64,000 nucleotides of DNA from JBAYDV01 sp041672845 (GTDB taxonomy: Bacteria; Bacteroidota; Bacteroidia; Bacteroidales; UBA932), in assembly GCA_041672845.1 (NCBI GenBank), contig JBAYYV010000002.1:124001-188000 (forward strand). The letters are read 5' to 3'. Under the pieces are notes generated by a model, which did no database searches, had not been told where the DNA came from, and was given only the letters and a program-made list of their open reading frames with translations. Every line of letters begins with the position of its first letter. The stretch's first letter is position 1. The translations under genes and the position numbers were made by a program. This document shows, in pieces, positions 58,007 to 64,000 of this stretch.

Positions 58007-58031
58007 CTTAGAACTATATTAATTACTCATT

Positions 58032-58502
58032 ATGAATAAAATAATAACTTTATTAGCCATTATCATACTTTCTGTTCCTACTATGGCTCAGTCACATGAC
58101 GGAAGGGGACACAATAAAATTAATAAGAAAGAAATAGAATCAGCTAAAATAGCTTATTTAGCTCACGAAATAGGCCTTACTTCTGAGGAAGCCACTCAAT
58201 TTTGGCCTATTTATAATGACTTTTGGTCTAAAATTAGAGAAAATCAGAGAAATAGAAGAGAGATTTTCGATAATATGAAAAAAATCGTTAATGATTCTAA
58301 TCCTGACCAGAAAAAAATAGAACACGCTATTTCCACTTATCAAGAAAATGAAGAAGTAGAATATAAACTTCGAAAAAAAGCTGATACTTCTTTCCGAAAA
58401 ATACTTTCTAATGAAAAATATTGCAAATATTTATTAGCTGAAGAAAGTTTTAGAGATTACATGATAAATAAATATTGGAAATCTGGTCGGATGAAAAAAT
58501 AA
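58032..58502 (+). CDS. Small periplasmic helical protein, Spy/CpxP-like
   Basis: The 156-residue protein has a signal peptide (MNKIITLLAIIILSVPTMAQ) and a helical remainder: KINKKEIESAKIAYLAHEIGLTSEEATQFWPIYNDFWSKIRENQRNRREIF. The LTxEEAxxFWPIYNxF pattern is found in exported proteins encoded next to ECF sigma/anti-sigma genes and resembles the LTxxQ helices of Spy-type chaperones. It is 25 bases after the membrane protein and 26 before lolD. A role in sensing or buffering envelope stress is likely but unproven. Confidence 0.7.
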   Translation: MNKIITLLAIIILSVPTMAQSHDGRGHNKINKKEIESAKIAYLAHEIGLTSEEATQFWPIYNDFWSKIRENQRNRREIFDNMKKIVNDSNPDQKKIEHAISTYQENEEVEYKLRKKADTSFRKILSNEKYCKYLLAEESFRDYMINKYWKSGRMKK

Positions 58503-58528
58503 TAAACTAATATTGAGAAATTTCTACA

Positions 58529-59179
58529 ATGCTTAAAGCAGAAAATATTCATAAGTCCTTTGGAAATTTACAAGTACTAAAAGGTATTGATTTTTCCGTT
58601 AATGCCGGTGAAATCGTTTCTATTGTAGGTGCTAGTGGAGCAGGAAAATCTACTCTTCTACAAATACTAGGCTCTCTTTCTGTTCCTGATCAAGGAAAAG
58701 TAATAATAGATAATACTGATGTTTTTAAATTATCCTCAGACAAACTCTCAAATTTCCGTAATAAAAAAATAGGTTTCGTTTTCCAGTTTCATCATCTTCT
58801 ACCTGAATTTGATGCTTTAGAAAATGTAATGATTCCTGCTCTTATAGCTAAGGAAAATACTGCTGATGTAAAGAAAAAAGCTATAGATATACTTACTAAA
58901 ATCGGTCTTGGTGAAAGAATTCATCATAATCCTTCAGAACTTTCAGGAGGGGAACAGCAGCGTGTAGCTATCGCTAGGGCTATTATAAATAATCCATCTA
59001 TTCTTTTTGCTGATGAACCTTCCGGAAATTTGGATTCTAAAACCAAAGAAAATATTCATCGACTATTTTTCAAACTTAGAGATATGTTAGGTATTACTAT
59101 TATCATCGTTACTCATGATAAAGATTTAGCAAAGATGTGTGATAGAATGATGCAAATGAAAGATGGTTTGTTTATATAA
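58529..59179 (+). CDS. lolD: Lipoprotein-releasing ABC transporter ATP-binding protein LolD
   Basis: The 216-residue ATPase belongs to the MacB/LolD group. Walker A GASGAGKSTLLQILG is near residue 35, Q-loop FVFQFHHLLPEFDALENVMIPALI near 84, signature LSGGEQQRVAIARAI near 138, and Walker B ILFADEPSGNLDSKT near 158, then the H-loop VTHDKDLA. The QFHHLLPEFxALENVMIP sequence is typical for LolD, which drives release of lipoproteins from the inner membrane. The membrane partner LolC/E is not in this window. Confidence 0.9.
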   Translation: MLKAENIHKSFGNLQVLKGIDFSVNAGEIVSIVGASGAGKSTLLQILGSLSVPDQGKVIIDNTDVFKLSSDKLSNFRNKKIGFVFQFHHLLPEFDALENVMIPALIAKENTADVKKKAIDILTKIGLGERIHHNPSELSGGEQQRVAIARAIINNPSILFADEPSGNLDSKTKENIHRLFFKLRDMLGITIIIVTHDKDLAKMCDRMMQMKDGLFI

Positions 59180-59200
59180 AAATTTGCTGATTTTATAATT

Positions 59201-60001
59201 ATGAATCAAATATCAGAAGCTGATTTTTTTCGTTTTAAAAGTTTTAATGTAAAGAATGTAGAATCTGCCATGAAAATAAGCACAGATTCTGTTATTATAG
59301 GTGCATGGGCTTTTTCAAATACTTTTCGTTCTTTTCATAAACCATTTACTATTTTAGATATAGGCACAGGTACTGGAGTTATAGCCATGATAGCTGCATT
59401 TAGAACTCAGAATATAGAATATGCTAAAGTTCATCTAAATTCAAACGCTCCTCAAATTATAGGAATAGATATAGATAAAAATTCTGTCCTCGAAGCTCAT
59501 TATAATTTTCAACATTCTCCATGGGCTAATAGGTTAAATGCACATTTATGTAGTGTCCAGCTATTCGGTGAAGAAAAACAGTTAACTGATAATATTGACG
59601 ACAGTCAGAATAGAATAGACTATATTATTACTAATCCACCTTACTTTATTAATTCGCTGAAAAACCCATCCGAAAGGGAAGCCTCTGCTAGACATACAAA
59701 TACTCTATCATTTGCAGATATAATAAATAATTCTAAAAGATTATTAACCGAAGGGGGAAAACTAGCATTGATATTACCACCTAATGAAAGTAAAAAATTC
59801 CTTTCTGATATAGTAACAGAACCTGATTTTCATTTATTACGCAAATGTTCTATTTACACCAAAAAAAACAGTCTTAAAAGAGTAATGATGGAATTTCAAT
59901 TTAATGAAGAAATACTTTCAGAACTCTCTCCTTATACTGATGAAAAATTAATCATAGAATCTGAGAAATACAGAGAACTCACCAAAGATCTTTATTTATA
60001 A
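59201..60001 (+). CDS. trmN: tRNA1(Val) (adenine-37-N6)-methyltransferase-like protein
   Basis: The 266-residue SAM-dependent methyltransferase has motif I ILDIGTGTGVIAMIAAF near residue 49, QIIGIDIDKNSVLEAHYNF near 85, and the N6-adenine catalytic motif IITNPPYFINSLKNPSEREASARHTNTLSF near 143. It ends with a short helical domain. Its N-terminus FFRFKSFNVKNVESAMKISTDSVIIGAW is typical for the TrmN6/YfiC family. It methylates A37 of a valine tRNA in E. coli; the target here is inferred from the family. It is last in the run of plus-strand genes before a bidirectional terminator. Confidence 0.9.
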   Translation: MNQISEADFFRFKSFNVKNVESAMKISTDSVIIGAWAFSNTFRSFHKPFTILDIGTGTGVIAMIAAFRTQNIEYAKVHLNSNAPQIIGIDIDKNSVLEAHYNFQHSPWANRLNAHLCSVQLFGEEKQLTDNIDDSQNRIDYIITNPPYFINSLKNPSEREASARHTNTLSFADIINNSKRLLTEGGKLALILPPNESKKFLSDIVTEPDFHLLRKCSIYTKKNSLKRVMMEFQFNEEILSELSPYTDEKLIIESEKYRELTKDLYL

Positions 60002-60009
60002 ATTAAAAA

Positions 60010-60038
60010 GGCTAATTCTATTAAGAATTAGCCCTTTA
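60010..60038. terminator. Bidirectional terminator between trmN and the EF-G2-like gene
   Basis: GGCTAATTCT and AGAATTAGCC form a perfect 10-bp stem with a 4-base loop. Flanking A5 on the left and a T-rich stretch on the right fit termination in both directions between two convergent genes. Confidence 0.83.
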
Positions 60039-60074
60039 TTAAAGTGAATAAGGATTTTATTCATTTAAACTTTT

Positions 60075-62225
60075 TTATTCTTCTTCTTCAGCCATATAAG
60101 CCTTAAGTAATTTTTCTTGTACATCCGAAGGAACTGAAGCATAATTAGAATATTCCATAGTGAATGTAGCTCTACCAGAAGTTAAAGAACTTAGAGTAGT
60201 AGAATATTTATATAATTCTGCTAATGGAACTTTAGCTTTTAATACCTGGAAATTCTTAACAGATTCCATACCTTCTATCATAGCTCTTCTATTCTGAAGG
60301 TCTGACATTACATCACCCATATAATCAGAAGGAACTAAAATTTCTAAATTATACATAGGTTCCATAATCTTAGGACCAGCGTTTCTAAAAGCTTCTTTAA
60401 ATGCATTTCTAGCAGCTAATCTGAAAGAAATTTCATTAGAATCTACTGGATGCATTTTACCATCATATATATAAACATTAATATCTCTAGCATAAGAACC
60501 AGTTAAAGGACCTTCTTCCATTTTTTCCATGATACCTTTAAGGATAGCTGGCATAAAACGAGCATCAATAGCGCCACCGACTATACAGTTATAATAAACT
60601 AATTTACCGCCCCAATCCATTATATATTCATCTTTCCCCCTGATATTCATTACAAGTTCCTTACCATCTATTTTAAATCTTTTATTTTCTGGGGCCCCTT
60701 CTTTATATGGTTCTATCAATAAATGGACTTCTCCAAACTGACCTGAACCACCTGATTGTTTTTTATGACGATAAGAAGCAATAGCTACTTTAGTAATAGT
60801 TTCTCTATAAGAAATCTTAGGAGCAAATAATTCTACTTCCAATTTATAAACATGGGTAAGCATCCATTTTAAAATATTAATCTGATGTTCACCCTGACCA
60901 CTTAAAATAGTTTGTTTTAATTCCTTAGCATAATATACTTCAATAGTAGGATCTTCTTGAGAGAATTTGTTTAAAACATCACCTATTTTTTCTTCTTCAT
61001 TTTCGTCACAAGCTTTAATGGCTGTACGGAATTTAGATTGAGGGAACACAATAGGTGCAAATTCATATTCACAAGAAAGCTCTGCTAAAGTTTGATTAAT
61101 CTTAACAGATTTTAATTTTACAGTACATCCGATATCACCTGCAGATAATTCAGTGACTTTTTCTTTTTTCTTACCTGCCACTGCATAAATACTAGATAAT
61201 CTTTCTTTATTAGAAGTAGATGTATTAATTAAATCCATTCCTTCTCTAAGAACACCTGTCATAACTTTGAAATATATCACTTCTCCTAAATGCTGTTCTT
61301 GTGCTGTTTTATAAACGAAAAGTGAAGTTTTATCTTTTTCATCACATACTATTTCTTTTTCATCTTTTAACGTTAATTTATTATCACCTGGAGCAGGAGC
61401 TACATTAATCATAAATTCCATAAATCTTTTTACTCCGATATCTTTTTTAGCAGATAATGTAAATACAGGAATAATACCACCTGACTTCACACCCAAAGAA
61501 AGACCATCCATCATTTCCTCGTGAGTTAAATCACCTGCATCAAAGAATTTTTCCATTAAACTTTCATCACTTTCAGCACATGATTCGATAAGACCATTCC
61601 TAATCTCTTTCGCTTTATCTATAAATTCATCCGGGATATTTAATTCTTCTCTTGTACCATTTTCATCTGTATATTTATACAGTTTCATTTTAATGATATC
61701 TATAAAAGAATTAAAATCAGGACCTACACTTATAGGAAACTGTACAGTTACTATTTTATTACCAAATGCTTTTCTCAAAGATTCTACAGAGTCTTCCCAA
61801 CTAGCTTTTTCAGAATCTAACTGGTTTACACCTATAATCATAGGCATATTATATTTAGTAGCATATCTAGCAAAAACTTCAGTTCCTACTTCTACCCCTT
61901 GCTGTGCATTAATTAACATAGCACCTAAATCACATACCTTAAATGCTGAAACTACTCCTCCTACGAAATCATCAGAACCGGGAGTATCTATTATATTCAA
62001 TTTATTATCCATAAATTCTGTATATACTGGTGTAGAATATATAGAACGTTGATAAATTTGTTCAATTTCTGTGTTATCACTAATAGTATTTTTGGCCTCT
62101 ATGCTGCCTCTTCTGTCAATTACTTTGCCTTCGAACATCATAGTTTCGACCAAGGTCGTTTTGCCAGCATTGGACCCTCCCAAGAGCACAACATTACGAA
62201 TATTTCCGGTTTGATATGTTTTCAT
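60075..62225 (-). CDS. EF-G paralogue, EF-G2-like (probably GTPase-deficient)
   Basis: The 716-residue protein has the EF-G domain order, with P-loop GGSNAGKT (16-23), a G3 motif IIDTPGSDDF in which the GTPase His of DTPGHVDF is Ser84, and VNQLDSEK for guanine binding. Domains II-V follow (VMTGVLREGMDLINTST; YYAKELKQTILSGQGEHQINILKWML; SGQFGEVHLLIEPY; EPMYNLEILVPSDYMGDVMSDLQNRRAMI). The same PGSDDF variant occurs in Bacteroides EF-G2, reported to support translocation without GTP hydrolysis and to be induced on starvation. The true EF-G is not in this window. A promoter TTG-N20-TAACTTTG lies about 55 bases upstream. Confidence 0.92.
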   Translation of the reverse strand: MKTYQTGNIRNVVLLGGSNAGKTTLVETMMFEGKVIDRRGSIEAKNTISDNTEIEQIYQRSIYSTPVYTEFMDNKLNIIDTPGSDDFVGGVVSAFKVCDLGAMLINAQQGVEVGTEVFARYATKYNMPMIIGVNQLDSEKASWEDSVESLRKAFGNKIVTVQFPISVGPDFNSFIDIIKMKLYKYTDENGTREELNIPDEFIDKAKEIRNGLIESCAESDESLMEKFFDAGDLTHEEMMDGLSLGVKSGGIIPVFTLSAKKDIGVKRFMEFMINVAPAPGDNKLTLKDEKEIVCDEKDKTSLFVYKTAQEQHLGEVIYFKVMTGVLREGMDLINTSTSNKERLSSIYAVAGKKKEKVTELSAGDIGCTVKLKSVKINQTLAELSCEYEFAPIVFPQSKFRTAIKACDENEEEKIGDVLNKFSQEDPTIEVYYAKELKQTILSGQGEHQINILKWMLTHVYKLEVELFAPKISYRETITKVAIASYRHKKQSGGSGQFGEVHLLIEPYKEGAPENKRFKIDGKELVMNIRGKDEYIMDWGGKLVYYNCIVGGAIDARFMPAILKGIMEKMEEGPLTGSYARDINVYIYDGKMHPVDSNEISFRLAARNAFKEAFRNAGPKIMEPMYNLEILVPSDYMGDVMSDLQNRRAMIEGMESVKNFQVLKAKVPLAELYKYSTTLSSLTSGRATFTMEYSNYASVPSDVQEKLLKAYMAEEEE

Positions 62226-62277
62226 GGTATGTAAAATTTTATTAATTTAAATTCGTTAATTAATCGATTGTTTTTAC

Positions 62278-62308
62278 CAAAGTTACTTTATAGACAAATC
62301 AAATACAA
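62278..62308 (-). promoter_or_regulatory. Promoter of the EF-G2-like gene
   Basis: On the minus strand TTG (62308-62306), a 20-base spacer and TAACTTTG (62285-62278) match the Bacteroidota consensus, leaving a leader of about 48 bases before the ATG at 62225. Confidence 0.65.
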
Positions 62309-62652
62309 TTTTTTGTGATAACGTTAAATCACCTTATTTATTAGTTATAGAGTAAATATAAAAAAAATGTACATTATATAATAATACCAGAATATTTTCT
62401 TATATTAGAGGATATTAAGAAAAATATTTATATCATTGTAAATAATTTATCTACTTGAAAAATCAAGGAAAGTTATGTCTAATCTACTCTTTTAACTTCA
62501 TTAACTTCATGTTGTTTTTACATAAAGTTTATTCATTTTAGTTAATCTTAACTATATATTTAAGAATATTATTTAATTTTCAAGAATACTAAAATATACT
62601 CTGTAAAGCATCATTAAACCTATTATTAGCATTAATTATTGTACATAAATTA

Positions 62653-62660
62653 TATATTTG
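62653..62660 (+). promoter_or_regulatory. -7 box directly in front of the XRE regulator gene
   Basis: TATATTTG is followed by TAAA and then the ATG at 62665, so the transcript should be leaderless or nearly so. Confidence 0.5.
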
Positions 62661-62664
62661 TAAA

Positions 62665-63066
62665 ATGAATAATAAAAGTATTAAGCAGACCATTAAAAAA
62701 CTTAGATTGAGCAAAAAACTCTCTCAATCTGAAATGGCTAAAATGATGAACATTTCCCAAACCTCTTATAATAAATTAGAAAAAGGAGACACATCGTTAA
62801 TTAGCCACCGAATCTACCAAATCTCTCAAGTGTTAGGAATACCTGTCCAAGATATTATTATAGGATCTAACAATGAAGAAGAATTAAATTCAAAGCTAAA
62901 TGATCTTAAACAGAAAATGATTAAAGAAAACAATTTAAAAAGTAAAGAGCTTAAAGATTTGATTTATGAAAAGGAAGAAACAATAGAAAATTTAAAAGAA
63001 ACGATTAGAGACAAAAATGAAATAATCGGATTACTTCGTGATAAAATTAGCTCTTCTATTAAATAA
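62665..63066 (+). CDS. XRE-family HTH regulator with coiled-coil tail
   Basis: The 133-residue protein has an N-terminal Cro/C1-type helix-turn-helix (IKKLRLSKKLSQSEMAKMMNISQTSYNKLEKGDTSLISHRIYQISQVLGI, residues 10-60). A highly charged helix with heptad character follows (about 72-128, LKSKELKDLIYEKEETIENLKETIRDKNEIIGLLRDKI), probably for dimerisation. No enzyme or ligand domain is present. It lies alone between the EF-G2-like gene and rnhB, so its target is not evident; self-control through the upstream inverted repeat is possible. Confidence 0.9.
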   Translation: MNNKSIKQTIKKLRLSKKLSQSEMAKMMNISQTSYNKLEKGDTSLISHRIYQISQVLGIPVQDIIIGSNNEEELNSKLNDLKQKMIKENNLKSKELKDLIYEKEETIENLKETIRDKNEIIGLLRDKISSSIK

Positions 63067-63202
63067 AAATTTAATTTTTTAATATACTTAATCCATAATA
63101 TTTTTTTTAAATCTATCTTTTTCATTTTATCCTTAATATATTATTCATATCTCATATAATTATCTCTGTTAATTCCCTACTTTAGTAACATATTATATTT
63201 AT

Positions 63203-63805
63203 ATGTTATCTTATTATTTAAATAACCAAATCGAAGCAGGCTGTGATGAAGCAGGTAGAGGGCCACTAGCTGGTCCAGTGTATGCTGCTGCAGTCATTCT
63301 TCCTAATGATTTCTATCATCCAGATCTCAACGATTCGAAACAAGTATCCAAAAAGAAAAGAGAAGCCTTGCGTATAATAATTGAAAAAGAGGCCATATCT
63401 TATGCTGTAACTGCTGTCAGTGCAGAAGAAATAGACAAAATAAACATACTACAAGCTTCTATAACAGGTATGCATCGCTCTTTAGATAAATTAAAAATTA
63501 GACCTGAATTCATATTAGTAGATGGTAATAAATTTAGACCTTATAATGATATAATTAATCCGAACCAGCAAATCCCTTACAAATGTTTTATAAAAGGAGA
63601 TGCCACATATGCATCTATCGCAGCAGCCTCCATACTAGCTAAAACATATAGAGATGAATATATGATACAAGTTGCGAAAAAATATCCAAAATATGGTTGG
63701 GATCATAATATGGGATACCCCACTAAAGAACATTATAAAGTCATCCGAGAAATAGGAATAAGTCCCATTCACAGAAAGAGCTTTAAACTATATAAAGATT
63801 TATAA
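63203..63805 (+). CDS. rnhB: Ribonuclease HII
   Basis: RNase HII cuts RNA-DNA hybrids and removes single ribonucleotides from DNA. The 200-residue protein shows IEAGCDEAGRGPLAGPVYAAAVIL (residues 10-33, with the DEAGRGPLAGP signature holding the catalytic Asp and Glu), LNDSKQVSKKKRE near 45, FILVDGNKF near 102, and IKGDATYASIAAASILAKTYRDEYM near 130 with the remaining acidic residues. GWDHNMGYPTKEHYKVI at the C-terminus is typical. Length is normal. It converges with the MscS-like gene at the right edge. Confidence 0.97.
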   Translation: MLSYYLNNQIEAGCDEAGRGPLAGPVYAAAVILPNDFYHPDLNDSKQVSKKKREALRIIIEKEAISYAVTAVSAEEIDKINILQASITGMHRSLDKLKIRPEFILVDGNKFRPYNDIINPNQQIPYKCFIKGDATYASIAAASILAKTYRDEYMIQVAKKYPKYGWDHNMGYPTKEHYKVIREIGISPIHRKSFKLYKDL

Positions 63806-63827
63806 TTGTTTTAAATCATAAAAATAT

Positions 63828-64000
63828 CTAATCTCTAATAAAATATTTATTAGGTAATTGATATAAATCTATATCGAAGAAAGAAGCTATAGATAAAATA
63901 TGATCAAACAAATCTGATTGAATATTTTCATAATATTCCCAATTCTTATTAAAGGTAAAACAATATACTTCTAACGGAATACCTTTTTCAGTAGGCTGTA
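63828..64000 (-). CDS. Mechanosensitive ion channel family protein, C-terminal end only
   Basis: A frame on the minus strand runs from the window edge to a TAG at 63830-63828 and gives the last 56 complete codons of a protein. It contains QPTEKGIPLEVYCFTFNKNW and YENIQSDLFDHILSIASFFDIDLYQLP. The QPTxxGIPLExYxF...W..YE.IQSDIFDHLLA pattern is what I recognise from the C-terminal domain of YbdG-type MscS channels. The membrane part lies outside the window, so the call rests on this tail. Confidence 0.75.
   Translation of the reverse strand, partial: QPTEKGIPLEVYCFTFNKNWEYYENIQSDLFDHILSIASFFDIDLYQLPNKYFIRD

Larger units (their letters stand above)
62226..62664. promoter_or_regulatory. Divergent control region between the EF-G2-like gene and the XRE regulator
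   Basis: This 439-base, strongly AT-rich gap has no gene. It holds the minus-strand promoter at 62278-62308, a plus-strand -7 box at 62653-62660, and an inverted repeat TAGTTAA-TC-TTAACTA at 62539-62554. It also has two neighbouring AACTTCATT copies near 62500. The inverted repeat could be an operator for the XRE protein encoded next to it. Confidence 0.5.

Noticed and set aside
1..64000. Mobile elements, prophage, integrons or defence systems
   Set aside because: No transposase, integrase, phage structural gene, restriction-modification or toxin-antitoxin gene was recognised; the window reads as core chromosome.

Overview
The window is chromosomal DNA of an AT-rich member of the Bacteroidota, most likely order Bacteroidales. 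The evidence is a SusC/SusD pair, DUF3857 proteins, lipoproteins with Cys lipoboxes, an EF-G2-type paralogue with the DTPGSDDF motif, a membrane-bound TPR-LuxR regulator, absence of obvious Shine-Dalgarno sequences, and many promoters with the Bacteroidota -7 box TAnnTTTG. Nothing visible fixes the family or genus. No phage, transposon, integrase or CRISPR array is visible; the gene content is core and metabolic.

Layout. 1-2642 (minus): rplM-rpsI-rpsB-tsf, with tsf cut by the left edge. 2733-10006 (minus): an aromatic amino acid cluster in the order aminotransferase, DAHP synthase/chorismate mutase, tyrA, aroB, an aroD-aroA fusion, aroC. In front of it lies a 25-codon leader peptide rich in Tyr and Phe followed by an intrinsic terminator, i.e. 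a transcription attenuator. A second DAHP synthase/chorismate mutase gene diverges from it (10288), followed by dusB. 12383-18240 (minus): pepP, murB, murA, lpxK, pfkA (wall and LPS precursors, glycolysis). 18349-23216: a TonB-dependent receptor diverging from an orphan PqqD-like protein and an S9 peptidase lipoprotein. 23291-26897 (minus): two DUF3857 proteins, one with an intact transglutaminase triad and one apparently without. 27263-31125 (plus): a detached piece of the S10 operon, rplC to rpsC, closed by a terminator. 31223-33217 (minus): a second aroD-aroA-like fusion whose catalytic residues are largely replaced. Then come tRNA-Leu(CAA), an OmpA-like/TPR lipoprotein and kdsB.

36117-44924 (plus): a sigma-54 activator, lptE, a repeat-containing protein and secG; then a PspC-PadR-PspC module with a secreted barrel-like protein; then a DEAD-box helicase. 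45033-53100 (plus): a TPR-LuxR membrane regulator, a metallophosphatase lipoprotein, SusC, SusD and a small lipoprotein, which resembles a nutrient-uptake locus without a glycoside hydrolase. 53270-60001: lepA (minus), a split transketolase, an ECF sigma factor with two partner proteins, lolD and trmN. 60075-64000: EF-G2-like (minus), an XRE regulator, rnhB, and the end of an MscS-like channel gene.

The most notable points are the complete attenuator of the aromatic operon (10051-10237), the apparent pseudoenzyme paralogue of AroD-AroA (31223-33217), the excised S10 block, and three genes with a -7 box ending only four bases before the ATG, which predicts leaderless mRNAs. All functional calls come from reading protein motifs; no database search was run.
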